Source: Photorhabdus cinerea
GTDB taxonomy: Bacteria > Pseudomonadota > Gammaproteobacteria > Enterobacterales > Enterobacteriaceae
Direction of reading: 5' to 3'
Assembly: GCF_011189575.1 (NCBI RefSeq)
Contig: NZ_PUJW01000002.1
Location: 1 to 64,000 of the forward strand
DNA: 64,000 nt
This document shows positions 18,432 through 27,516 of this stretch, one piece after another (position 1 is the first letter of the stretch; each line of letters begins with the position of its first letter). A program made the position numbers and the translations under genes. The notes beneath the pieces were generated by a model. The model worked only from the letters and a program-made list of their open reading frames with translations. It made no database searches and was not told where the DNA came from.

Positions 18432-19279
18432 TGGATTATCAGGGATGGCTCAAACAAGCCACAATACAGTTAGCAGCAAGTGACAGCCCTAAACGGGATG
18501 CAGAGATTTTGTTGGGGGTCGTCACTCGCCATGCCCGGACTTATATATTGGCATTCGGGGAAACCCAGATCTCTCCAGAACAATTTAGCCAGCTCGAGGC
18601 TTTATTAGCCCGCCGGGTAAAAGGTGAACCCATTGCTTACATTACCGGCGAGCGTGAATTCTGGTCGTTGCCATTGAATGTTTCTCCTGCCACATTGATC
18701 CCGCGTCCTGATACTGAATGTCTGGTTGAAAAAGCGCTTGAACGGTTACCACTAACATCTTGCCACATTCTGGATTTGGGCACAGGAACGGGGGCGATTG
18801 CGTTAGCGATTGCCAGTGAACGCTCTGACTGTTGGGTGACAGGTGTTGATATCAATCCTGATGCAGTCATTTTGGCACGGGGCAATGCTGAAAAACTGAA
18901 AATACAAAATGTGGATTTTCTGGAGAGCAGTTGGTTTTCTTCGTTGAATAATCAACAGTTTGATATGATTGTGAGTAATCCGCCTTACATAGATGAAGCA
19001 GATTCCCATCTGTCGCAGGGTGATGTTCGGTTTGAGCCTGATAGTGCATTAATTGCGGCAAAACAGGGAACGGCTGATCTGAATACGATTATTGATCTGT
19101 CGCGTAATTTTTTGTTACCTGATGGATGGTTGTTACTGGAGCATGGTTGGAAACAGGGAGACGTTGTAAGAAGCCTATTTTCTGAGAGTGGTTATCAGCA
19201 GGTGGCTACTTTTCAGGATTATGGCGGTAACGAACGAATAACACTGGGCCAGTGGAAAAGTGATGAAAGCCATAGCTGA
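18431..19279 (+). CDS. prmC: Release-factor glutamine N5-methyltransferase
   Basis: Methylates the GGQ glutamine of release factors. A 282-residue protein when started at the ATG at 18431, which shares its A with the prfA stop; a TTG one codon upstream is also possible. It has the SAM-binding LDLGTGTGAIALAIA motif and the catalytic NPPY (VSNPPYIDEADSHL). Its 3' end overlaps sirB1 by 17 bp. Confidence 0.97.
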   Translation: MDYQGWLKQATIQLAASDSPKRDAEILLGVVTRHARTYILAFGETQISPEQFSQLEALLARRVKGEPIAYITGEREFWSLPLNVSPATLIPRPDTECLVEKALERLPLTSCHILDLGTGTGAIALAIASERSDCWVTGVDINPDAVILARGNAEKLKIQNVDFLESSWFSSLNNQQFDMIVSNPPYIDEADSHLSQGDVRFEPDSALIAAKQGTADLNTIIDLSRNFLLPDGWLLLEHGWKQGDVVRSLFSESGYQQVATFQDYGGNERITLGQWKSDESHS

Positions 19280-20072
19280 TTATGAATTTAATAACGCATC
19301 TTTAAGTAGTGGTATCCTATTAATATCAAAAGCCATTCGCTCTGACTTCCCTCAGCGTTCAGTGGAGATGCGGCTTCAGGCATTGATTGATGAAGCCAAG
19401 CGTGAAATATCTCCACAGATGAATAAAGAACAACAACTGGAAAAATTACTAACGCTTTTTTATCAGAATTGGAAATTTGGCGGTGCTAGTGGTGTTTATT
19501 GCCTGTCAGATACATTATGGTTGGATAAAGTACTGCATTCTCGTCAGGGTTCTCCGGTTGTTTTAGGGATAATTCTTATCCATATTGCTCAGGCTTTAGA
19601 ACTGCTATTTATGCCGGTTATTTTTCCAACACAGTTGATTCTGCGTGTTGATTGCCTGGATAAACCAGCAAGGTTTATTAATCCAATCAATGGTGAAACT
19701 TTGAGTGAATACATGCTTGATGTGTGGCTTAAGGGTAATATTAGCCAAACTGCTAAATTAGCAGCGGATGATTTACAGGAAGCCGATAACATCAGCATTG
19801 TACGCAAAGTGCTGGATACAATAAAAGCCGTATTAATGGAAGAAAAGCAGATGGAATTAGCATTGAAAGCCAGTGAAGCTGTTCTGATGTTTGAGCCGGA
19901 TGACCCTTATGAAATACGTGATAGAGGGCTGATTTATGCCGAACTTGATTGTAATCATATTGCGGTTTCTGATTTGAATTATTTTGTGGAACACTGTCCG
20001 GAGGACCCTGTCGCAGAAATGATCAGAATGCAGATATATTCCATTGAGCAGCAATGCATTGTGCTGCACTGA
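19263..20072 (+). CDS. sirB1: SirB1 family protein (YchA)
   Basis: A 269-residue protein of the SirB1/YchA family, with a transglutaminase-like N-terminal half and TPR-like C-terminal half (ALKASEAVLMFEPDDPYEIRD). Conserved runs such as GVYCLSDTLWLDKVL, FPTQLILRVD and SEYMLDVWLKGN match E. coli YchA closely. The function is not settled. The ATG at 19263 is preferred over the GTG at 19260. The start overlaps the prmC end. E. coli has sirB2 before it; here it is missing. Confidence 0.93.
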   Translation: MKAIADYEFNNASLSSGILLISKAIRSDFPQRSVEMRLQALIDEAKREISPQMNKEQQLEKLLTLFYQNWKFGGASGVYCLSDTLWLDKVLHSRQGSPVVLGIILIHIAQALELLFMPVIFPTQLILRVDCLDKPARFINPINGETLSEYMLDVWLKGNISQTAKLAADDLQEADNISIVRKVLDTIKAVLMEEKQMELALKASEAVLMFEPDDPYEIRDRGLIYAELDCNHIAVSDLNYFVEHCPEDPVAEMIRMQIYSIEQQCIVLH

Positions 20073-20114
20073 TTTATCCAGTTAATTTATTTGCCCTTAA
20101 CAGAAGGTATAAGT

Positions 20115-20969
20115 ATGCAACAGAAAGTGGTTAATATTGGTGATATCAAGGTCGCGAACGATCTGCCGTTTGTTCTCTTTGGTGGTATGAATGTCCTTGA
20201 GTCACGGGATTTGGCCATGAGTATTTGTGAGCACTATGTGACAGTGACGCAAAAACTGGGCATTCCTTATGTTTTCAAAGCCTCCTTTGATAAAGCAAAC
20301 CGATCATCAATTCACTCTTATCGCGGCCCGGGTCTGGAAGAGGGAATGAAGATTTTTCAGGAGCTGAAAAAACAATTCGGTGTGAAAATTATCACTGATG
20401 TGCATGAACCCGCACAAGCTCAGCCAGTGGCGGAAGTAGTTGATGTGATTCAACTTCCTGCATTCCTCGCGCGTCAGACAGATCTGGTTGAGGCAATGGC
20501 TCGCACTGGCGCGGTGATTAACGTTAAAAAACCACAGTTTGTCAGCCCAACTCAGATGGGAAATATTGTCGAAAAATTCAAAGAAGGCGGTAATGATCAG
20601 GTGATCTTGTGTGACCGCGGTAGCAATTTTGGTTATGACAATCTGGTTGTGGATATGCTGGGATTCAATGTCATGGCTCAGGCAACCGGGGGGCATCCTG
20701 TAATTTTTGATGTGACCCATTCACTGCAATGTCGAGATCCGTTAGGTGCTGCATCAGGTGGCCGTCGTGCTCAGGTTGCTGAACTGGCGCGTGCCGGAAT
20801 GGCGGTCGGTATTGCTGGTCTGTTCCTCGAAGCTCATCCTGATCCAGCGAATGCCAGATGTGATGGCCCATCGGCATTACCGTTGGCAAAACTTGAGCCA
20901 TTCTTGATTCAGATGAAAGCCATTGATGACGTGGTAAAAGGTTTTCCAGAACTGGATACCAGTAAATAA
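20115..20969 (+). CDS. kdsA: 3-deoxy-D-manno-octulosonate 8-phosphate synthase
   Basis: Condenses PEP with arabinose 5-phosphate to form KDO 8-phosphate for LPS inner core. The 284-residue length equals that of E. coli when started at the ATG at 20115, which has AGAAGG upstream; an earlier start at 20091 is unlikely. Motifs include GGMNVLESRDLAM, FKASFDKANRSS, the DVHEP and DVTHSLQ segments, and the C-terminal EAHPDP metal/substrate region. Confidence 0.98.
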   Translation: MQQKVVNIGDIKVANDLPFVLFGGMNVLESRDLAMSICEHYVTVTQKLGIPYVFKASFDKANRSSIHSYRGPGLEEGMKIFQELKKQFGVKIITDVHEPAQAQPVAEVVDVIQLPAFLARQTDLVEAMARTGAVINVKKPQFVSPTQMGNIVEKFKEGGNDQVILCDRGSNFGYDNLVVDMLGFNVMAQATGGHPVIFDVTHSLQCRDPLGAASGGRRAQVAELARAGMAVGIAGLFLEAHPDPANARCDGPSALPLAKLEPFLIQMKAIDDVVKGFPELDTSK

Positions 20970-21010
20970 AGTCGTTTTCTGATGTCACGCATCAAATGAT
21001 GAATAGGTCT

Positions 21011-21037
21011 GGCGCTGGATTACAGCGCCATTATTTT
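21011..21037 (+). terminator. kdsA terminator
   Basis: Stem GGCGCTG / CAGCGCC with loop GATTA, followed by ATTATTTT. It lies between the convergent kdsA and dauA genes. Confidence 0.85.
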
Positions 21038-21071
21038 GAAACAGTTTACCAAACGACTTTTTATTGCGGTT

Positions 21072-22787
21072 TTAGTTAACTGTTTTGCAATTGAAATGTA
21101 ATTCTTCCATGGCTTGTGGCAATGTTGCATGGAAACTAAGGTGATTTTCAATTAGTTGAACTCTGGCTCTGGCTAGCGTTTTTAACGGTTGAAATGGAAT
21201 ATCACAAACAGCGATATATTTATCTTTTCCCACCTCATCAATAAAGCGCTGGAAAGCATGTAATCCGCCCGCATCCAGTACAGGAACGGCATCCCACTGC
21301 ATGAGGATCGTCTGATAACCTGCACTTTCTTCTTTTAATTCTGTGAAGATACGTTCAGCCGCAGCGAAGAATAGCGGGCCATTGATCCGAACAACCAATA
21401 GTTTTTTGTCTCTATCTGTCTGTGACAATTGGCTAATGCGGGTCATATTAGCGATTCGACGCATGAACAACAGCGAAGCCAATACGATACCAATCGTAAT
21501 TGCGATAACCATATCAAACAACACCGTGAGCGACATACAAAGCACCAGAACAATAATGTCATCCCTTGGTGCGCGGCGAATCAGATCGATAACTTTATGT
21601 ACTTCGCTCATATTCCAGGCAACTATCAGCAACAGGGCAGACATAGCGGCGAGCGGAAGATAAGAGAGCATGGGAGCTAATACTAATAAAGTCAGTAGAA
21701 CTAGTAGAGAATGAACAATGGCTGAAACGGGTGACGTTGCACCGGCCCTGATGTTGGCGGCTGAACGGGCAATTGCGGCAGTAGCGGTAATGCCACCGAA
21801 AAAGGGAACGACAATATTACCCAATCCCTGACCAATCAATTCACTGTTTGAATGGTGCTTTTTGCCTGTCATACCATCCAAAACGACGGCACAAAGCAGC
21901 GATTCAATCGCACCTAACATGGCCATTGAAAAGGCAGCGGGCAATAGGGCTGAAATTGTCGCCCAATTGATCTCAATGTTATGGGTACCCGTATCAGGTA
22001 AATGCCACGGTAAAACAAATTGAGGCAGGATTGGCGGGATACCTTGGCCTTGTGTGCCATCATTGAGAATATAACTGAACTTAGAACCAATGGTAGCGGC
22101 ATCCTGACCAAATAAACTCATCATCCCCATCACGGCAGATCCCGCGATTAAAGCCGGAAGATGCCCGGGTAATTTTAGCCCCAGCTTAGGCCAATAAATT
22201 AGCACTGAAAGGGTAGTCAGGCCGATCAGCGTATCACTCAGATGTAGGGTTGGCAGCGCTTGAAATAGAGCAGCAACCTTATTGATATAATTCTCTGGTA
22301 CATGTTCCAGTTGCAGACTAAAAAAATCTTTTACTTGCATGGTTGCGATAGTGATAGCGATTCCGGAAGTAAAACCCAGTGTGACGGGAAGTGGGATATA
22401 TTCTATTAGCTTCCCAAAACGGGCTAATCCCATAACCAGCAGGATAATGCCCGACATCAACGTCGCAATGAGCAAGCCACTCAGGCCAAATTGTTGAGAT
22501 ACCGGGTAGAGAATGACGACGAAAGCGGCGGTAGGGCCGGAGACGCTATAACGAGAGCCGCCAGTTATTGCAATAACAATACCGGCGATAGCTGCGGTAT
22601 AAAGCCCATATTGCGGAGCAACACCACTCCCGATAGCTAACGCCATAGCGAGTGGGATGGCGATAATACCGACAGTAATACCGGCAATAATATCTTTAAT
22701 TAAACGGGTAAAAGAGTATGGTTCTTTCCAACAAGCATCAATAACAGCACTAAACGGCCGTATGCCGTTCATTCTACGAGTTTTCAT
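21072..22787 (-). CDS. dauA: SulP-family C4-dicarboxylate transporter DauA
   Basis: Inner-membrane transporter of the SulP/SLC26 family; E. coli DauA (YchM) imports succinate at acid pH. The protein has about a dozen hydrophobic segments, GIIAIPLAMALAIGSGVAPQYGLYTA near the start, and a cytoplasmic STAS domain at the C-terminus (LLVVRINGPLFFAAAERIF, then VPVLDAGGLHAFQRF). I start it at the ATG at 22787 (MKTRRMNG, 571 aa). An open frame reaches 22946 but that extension is not family-like. In E. coli the gene lies between ychH and prs; here it is beyond kdsA, so the locus has been rearranged. Confidence 0.92.
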   Translation of the reverse strand: MKTRRMNGIRPFSAVIDACWKEPYSFTRLIKDIIAGITVGIIAIPLAMALAIGSGVAPQYGLYTAAIAGIVIAITGGSRYSVSGPTAAFVVILYPVSQQFGLSGLLIATLMSGIILLVMGLARFGKLIEYIPLPVTLGFTSGIAITIATMQVKDFFSLQLEHVPENYINKVAALFQALPTLHLSDTLIGLTTLSVLIYWPKLGLKLPGHLPALIAGSAVMGMMSLFGQDAATIGSKFSYILNDGTQGQGIPPILPQFVLPWHLPDTGTHNIEINWATISALLPAAFSMAMLGAIESLLCAVVLDGMTGKKHHSNSELIGQGLGNIVVPFFGGITATAAIARSAANIRAGATSPVSAIVHSLLVLLTLLVLAPMLSYLPLAAMSALLLIVAWNMSEVHKVIDLIRRAPRDDIIVLVLCMSLTVLFDMVIAITIGIVLASLLFMRRIANMTRISQLSQTDRDKKLLVVRINGPLFFAAAERIFTELKEESAGYQTILMQWDAVPVLDAGGLHAFQRFIDEVGKDKYIAVCDIPFQPLKTLARARVQLIENHLSFHATLPQAMEELHFNCKTVN

Positions 22788-23276
22788 CTGTGCATAAGCC
22801 AAAAAAATAATAAAAAAAGCAATAAGGGAATCAAAATCCAAATTGCGGTAATAATGCTTTGAGTTCAAAACGATAGTGCTATACATCAAATTACGGGTTA
22901 ATAGCTTAGCGACAGTAAAATAAAAAGCAAAAGGGGAAGGTAACAATTTGTATTAATTTTTGATTAAAAATTGCATTGATTGCTGACTTATTGGCAACTT
23001 AATACTACAGCCGTATTTCTCTTTTCAACAGAAGAGCCACGATAGTATTGTGGGTCTCAATGTTATCAATATATTTATAATTTGTTATAAATAATGAGTT
23101 ATTACATGCATTCGCGACGATAAAATCAGCAACTTTCAGAATATTCCTATATGATCTCCAAGGAAAATCTGATGAATTATTCATCATCTATGTTAACGAA
23201 TAAGTAAGGTAAAAACATGATGATGATTTTAGTCAGATCCACTCTCCAACGGGTCAGTCAATGGAGAAGCAAATAG
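22788..23276. other. Non-coding gap upstream of dauA and of the PAAR gene
   Basis: AT-rich, with no convincing gene. It must hold the divergent promoters for dauA and for the PAAR effector gene. A GGAG site lies just before the ATG at 23277. Confidence 0.4.
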
Positions 23277-23831
23277 ATGGCAATCGGATATTTCCTGCTC
23301 GTTGGTGACAAGACCACTTGTGGCGGCCAGATTATTACCGGTGACCCCACCATGACATTTAATGGTCGGGCAACGGCTCGTGAAGGGGATAAGGTGACCT
23401 GTGGTAAACATCCCGGTACTTACCTGATTGTCGGTGGTGTCTCAGATGTGTTTGACATGGGGCGCAAGCTGGCGGGTACGCTGGACAGTGTGAGTATGTG
23501 CCCCTGTCGGGCCAGATTCATTAATTCGGAGATGGACAGTTACGAAAAGCGGGAGCAGCCCAATCATCCGGCCACCGCGCCGGTGAATATGGCGGCCCAG
23601 AATTTCTCGTCGCCGTTGAAAGAAGCGGAAAGCGTTCAGTCCGGGCCGCCTCCGGTGATAAAAGCGCCGCCTCCAACACCGGTGTTTACCAAGTCCTGCC
23701 TGCGAGGTAAAGGCTGTACCGATGCCGGAACTGACGCTGAACCGGTGGACAATTTCGGGCGAATGGGGATCTATCAGGTTTCATCATCTCCCGCTCCGGT
23801 GACGACGCCGAAGCCAGAACCGCCCCCATAA
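23277..23831 (+). CDS. PAAR-domain N-terminal part of a split T6SS effector
   Basis: A 184-residue product. Residues 1-85 form a PAAR domain (LVGDKTTCGGQIITGD, GDKVTCGKHPGTY, VSMCPC), the sharp tip that sits on VgrG in the T6SS. The rest is a Pro-rich linker that ends in a TAA at 23829. The frame stays open on the other side of the stop and continues directly into the pyocin/HNH part. The two pieces together would make ~559 residues in one frame, so a single base change in the codon at 23829 (for example CAA to TAA) would explain the split. It is either a disrupted effector or a stop that is read through. Confidence 0.8.
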   Translation: MAIGYFLLVGDKTTCGGQIITGDPTMTFNGRATAREGDKVTCGKHPGTYLIVGGVSDVFDMGRKLAGTLDSVSMCPCRARFINSEMDSYEKREQPNHPATAPVNMAAQNFSSPLKEAESVQSGPPPVIKAPPPTPVFTKSCLRGKGCTDAGTDAEPVDNFGRMGIYQVSSSPAPVTTPKPEPPP

Positions 23832-23876
23832 AGCAAGCAACATCCATCTGAACCGGATAAACCGCAGGATAAAAAA

Positions 23877-24956
23877 TTGCCGTGGTATAAACGGTGGTTT
23901 AGTGATGGCAAAGATAAAGCCGAAGCCGCCGCGACCGCTGTAGCGGCGACTGCCCGCAGCGCGGGAGCGGAAGGGGAAGCGCTGGTAATGCGTTACATTG
24001 GTGGCAGTGCGGTCAGTGCCGGGCGCTGGCTGGCGGCACCCAATCCGGTAACGGTTGGGCTAATGGGGCTGTTCTATTCGCCACAGCTGAATCAGGGGGA
24101 AGAGGATTACTTAAGTCAGTATCAACTCAGGCAAATAGCGGAACAGTTTGGTAAAGCCCCGACTCGTATTCGTTTCCGCTGGATCAGAGATGAAAAAAGC
24201 GGCAGGATGACCGTTCAGGGGTATCACGTCAGCCCGGAAAGTGGTCTGGATAAAGTGCCGGTTCATATGATGAGATTGAACCGGACTACGGGGAATTACG
24301 AGTTCTGGGAACCGGGAGAAAACAGGCCGACGATTTTATGGACGCCGAACGAACAGGAATTTAAAGTGCCGGCCCATACCGGGAATGAAGAACCGCTGTT
24401 TATTCCGGCGCAAATAATCGTATTGCCGATCCCGGATAAAGTGGGCAGCGATATTGAATCGCTCCCGATGCCGGAAGAAAAGGATTTTCGCGATTATATT
24501 CTGGTGCTTCCCATCCCGAATATGCCACCGGTGTATGTGTATTTAAGTAAACCGCCGGTGAAACCTTTGGAAGTGGGAGAATATCAGGATCTGGCTGGAC
24601 GTAGCCGTAATGATGGAATGGATATTGATCATATTCCGTCTAAGGCGGCATTGAAATTGTTTCTAAAAAATAAGTTAGGTAAGGCTGCAACGGATAAAGA
24701 CATAGATAAGATACTCAATAGTGGTGTATCCATAGCTATTCCTCATAGAGTTCACAGAGGCTATAGTGAAACTTATAAAGGTAGGAATACAAAGGCGAAA
24801 CAAGTTAAAGACGCGTCAGATATTAGAGCGGCGGTAGACAGTAATTTTGATGCTCAAGTTCCTGGCCTACGAGAAGAAGGCTATACAGATGAGCAGTTGA
24901 ACAAGGCACGAGAAGAATTACACCAACTGAATAAAGAACAAGGGTGGTATAAATAG
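23877..24956 (+). CDS. S-type pyocin domain plus HNH-like nuclease toxin (C-terminal part of the split effector)
   Basis: Same reading frame as the PAAR part, 45 bp after its stop. The first usable start is a TTG at 23877 with no good ribosome-binding site, so separate translation is doubtful. Residues ~20-235 match the S-type pyocin/PAAR linker type (Ala-rich start, APNPVTVGLMGLFY, then PIPDKVGSDIESLPMPEEKD). The last ~120 residues look like an HNH/endonuclease-VII toxin: DIDHIPS, then IAIPHRVHRGYSETYKGRN. DNA cleavage is inferred from family resemblance. The overlapping gene at 24956 is the likely immunity gene. Confidence 0.75.
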   Translation: MPWYKRWFSDGKDKAEAAATAVAATARSAGAEGEALVMRYIGGSAVSAGRWLAAPNPVTVGLMGLFYSPQLNQGEEDYLSQYQLRQIAEQFGKAPTRIRFRWIRDEKSGRMTVQGYHVSPESGLDKVPVHMMRLNRTTGNYEFWEPGENRPTILWTPNEQEFKVPAHTGNEEPLFIPAQIIVLPIPDKVGSDIESLPMPEEKDFRDYILVLPIPNMPPVYVYLSKPPVKPLEVGEYQDLAGRSRNDGMDIDHIPSKAALKLFLKNKLGKAATDKDIDKILNSGVSIAIPHRVHRGYSETYKGRNTKAKQVKDASDIRAAVDSNFDAQVPGLREEGYTDEQLNKAREELHQLNKEQGWYK

Positions 24957-25408
24957 TGGCTGACATTACGAAATTAATTAAATATCTTGGAAGAACCGTT
25001 GAAACGTTAGTTGAAGATGGTGAGATATCTAAAGGAATATTTAAGTTTCATTTTGAAGGGGATGAATCGTTCAATTGCGAACCTGAAAAAGGAATCACAT
25101 TAGTTTTTGATTCTAAATCCAGGCAATTGAATTCAGTCCAGATAACTCTAATTGATATACATGGTGATCATGAAGAATATAATGGTAGTTTGCCTTATCC
25201 ATTCTTACCTTTAATGGATAAGGCAACGATAAGAGCAGAATACGGAGAACCAACGGAGTCAAAAGATATGATAAAAGCACCTGTTATAGGTGTTATTGGT
25301 GGATACGATGCTTATATAAATCGTATAAAATCTTATCCAAATGTGGAAGTCATTTTCATTTATGATGCTTATTATCGGGTGAGAGCAATTACTTTCAACA
25401 CTATCTGA
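24956..25408 (+). CDS. Immunity protein for the HNH effector (candidate)
   Basis: A 150-residue protein starting at a GTG that overlaps the toxin stop by one base (TAGTG), the usual toxin-immunity coupling. It is probably of the pyocin-immunity type now called DUF6392, with an N-terminal I..LGRT...L..DG block and a LPYPFLPLMDKA segment. The same pattern is seen in the next gene, so the two are paralogues. Specificity for this toxin is inferred from position only. Confidence 0.7.
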   Translation: MADITKLIKYLGRTVETLVEDGEISKGIFKFHFEGDESFNCEPEKGITLVFDSKSRQLNSVQITLIDIHGDHEEYNGSLPYPFLPLMDKATIRAEYGEPTESKDMIKAPVIGVIGGYDAYINRIKSYPNVEVIFIYDAYYRVRAITFNTI

Positions 25409-25513
25409 GAAGAGAGCTTTTTTACATACTATAATCGGCGGATAGTGGTTAGTAAACCATTGTCCGTGCATGTATGCTAGAAGTCATATATAAATGAAGA
25501 GGTTATATAAATA

Positions 25514-25981
25514 ATTACAATCAATGTTGAAGCGTTAATAAACAGTCTGGGCAAGTCTTATCAGGAAATATTTGATGAGGGATTGATCCCTTACAAGACG
25601 AAGCCAACAGGTTTTCCCGGGGATTCTGATATATCTCTTGATATGGTTAAGGAAGGGGTTTTCTTATCATTTTTGCGGGAGAATAAAATACTCACTGAGA
25701 TAACGTTAACTTTAATTGATCATAAACGACCTAATTTTATATTTCCAAATAAATTACCGTCTCCTTTAATACCGTTAATGTTCCGGCAATGGATTCATGA
25801 ACATTTTGGTGATCCTGAAAAATCACTTCCACCAAGAAAAAGGTTGACTAAAGAAATTGGCTGGACCGAGCTATATACGTTATTGGATTTTCGTCTTCCA
25901 ACCAGCATGCAGGTTGATTATGATCTACTAGAACAGGTCAGACTGGTGACATTCTTACCCACCTCAGCAGTACGTTGGTAG
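25514..25981 (+). CDS. Second immunity-like gene, start codon unusual or lost
   Basis: The homology to the preceding protein begins at INVEALINSLGKSYQEIF, whose codons start at 25514, directly after an in-frame TAA (25508-25510). No ATG, GTG or TTG lies before this homology; only ATA and ATT are there. GAAGAGG lies 12 bases upstream. Either an ATT/ATA start is used, or an ATG has mutated and only a product from the TTG at 25583 (132 aa, lacking the first 23 residues) is made. It probably protects against a cognate toxin that is no longer present; see the scrap at 26124. Confidence 0.6.
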   Translation: MTINVEALINSLGKSYQEIFDEGLIPYKTKPTGFPGDSDISLDMVKEGVFLSFLRENKILTEITLTLIDHKRPNFIFPNKLPSPLIPLMFRQWIHEHFGDPEKSLPPRKRLTKEIGWTELYTLLDFRLPTSMQVDYDLLEQVRLVTFLPTSAVRW

Positions 25982-26123
25982 TTAATATAAAGAGGAGATT
26001 TTTCTTAAGAGCCAATTCATCAATCAGCAGTTTGAAAAGTTAAATTGAAGATGAATTGGCTTAACCGAAAATGGAATAATTAATTGAATTTTTAGCGAGG
26101 AGTAATTTCTTATTATTTGTTTC

Positions 26124-26208
26124 AGATAAAGTGGGCAGCGATATTGAATTGCTCCCGATGCCGGAAGAAAAGGATTTTCGCGATTATATTCTGGTACTTC
26201 TTATTCCT
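26124..26208 (+). pseudogene. Scrap of a second PAAR/pyocin effector
   Basis: About 83 bp nearly identical to 24435-24517 in the intact effector (DKVGSDIE, then PMPEEKDFRDYILV). It then ends in unrelated AT-rich DNA. It is what is left of another toxin copy, matching the orphan immunity gene before it. Confidence 0.85.
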
Positions 26209-27516
26209 GTAACGATTATTTAATCGATTTACAACAAGGTTTACGCAGGATTGAAAACATTAATAAATTTATTTTCGTTTTGAAAATATATTTTTGATTA
26301 GAAAACTGATATTCTTATTTGTTATTTTTCCAAAAAATGGACATAAGTATTCACAGAGTTAATTTTTGTTTTTCATTTTTCACTGATAATTTTATAATAG
26401 GCCATTTTAAAAGTCATAGTGTTAATCTGCGATTTTAATTGGTATATAAAGTTTTAACTGTAGTGTTTACCACTTTTAACGCCTGATTTTTATCAAGTTT
26501 AATCATCATGGCATATCATGGTTTTACGTTTAATAAACGTTAATCATAGCCGATTTTAGCTTTAATGATGTTGTTTTACCTGTAATTTTGAATAGTTTTA
26601 ATAAGGCATCCTCTTTATGTTTTTACGGGATAATCAACCTTTTTCAGGGTTTAAATCCTGCCAGATTAACCGTTTTATCCATTTTTTTATTGCGTTATTT
26701 TTAGGGTTTCCTTCATAAAATAGTGGGGAGAAAACATTTAAATACCCGTCCTTTCGGATAATATTTTTTCGCGCTGATCGCTTTTTAATCATGTATTAAT
26801 GGTTGATGGGATTCGATTAAGCGCAGTTAATTGTCTTTTTGAAAAGCTGCATTTATTAGGTTAATCCACTCTTTATATAAAAACTTTAATATCTCTGCAT
26901 TTGTGCTTTTAAATGGTTATGGCGGATTAGGTAAATGTAAAATAAACGGAGGGATAATATCGTCGATAAATCATTAAATATGGCAGTGAATAGGGTGTTT
27001 TTAGTCATGCTGTATCTTTTAAATCGGGTATTAATATGTGTTTTTTGCGCTTAAATGGATTTGTTTTTAAGAACAATATCCATGTTAAAAATAGGGTATT
27101 TCACCCTGAATAAGGGCAAGCTTTTACTGGCAACATTTAAAGGACTAGGCTTTAAGGGAAATTGGATAAATATCGGGTAAAAAGCCTTGGTTTTTCGGGT
27201 AATTATGGAAAATTTCCTGATTTATATATAACTTAACTTATAAGCCAGATAATAATTTCCATAAATATTATCACGTATAAAAAAATTGCGATTCTTTTAA
27301 TTTGAAATATTTCTATTTGATTGAAACTTTTTATTAACAAATCTTGTTGATGTGAAAATTTTCGTTTGCTATTTTAACAGATATTGTCAAACGGGGGCAG
27401 TGTGTTGATGGTTCACTCAGTCACACTGACAGTCTTAAGCAGAAAGTTGTAGCGTGTTTGCAAGATGGTTAAACAGCAATTTAAGTTGAAATTGCCCTAT
27501 TAAATGGATGGCAAGT
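26209..27516. other. 1.3 kb AT-rich non-coding region upstream of luxC
   Basis: No open frame of note on either strand, and low GC. It must contain the lux promoter and any regulatory sites. I could not pick a promoter with confidence. No luxR or luxI is present. Confidence 0.6.

Noticed and set aside
22788..22946. N-terminal extension of dauA to 22946
   Set aside because: The added 53 residues do not fit the family, and the E. coli-like start is near 22787.
23005..23187. 60-codon minus-strand frame between dauA and the PAAR gene
   Set aside because: AT-rich, no homology and no ribosome-binding site; treated as non-coding.
26209..27516. A hidden small gene or ncRNA upstream of luxC
   Set aside because: No convincing promoter-hairpin-terminator set or conserved motif could be picked by eye.
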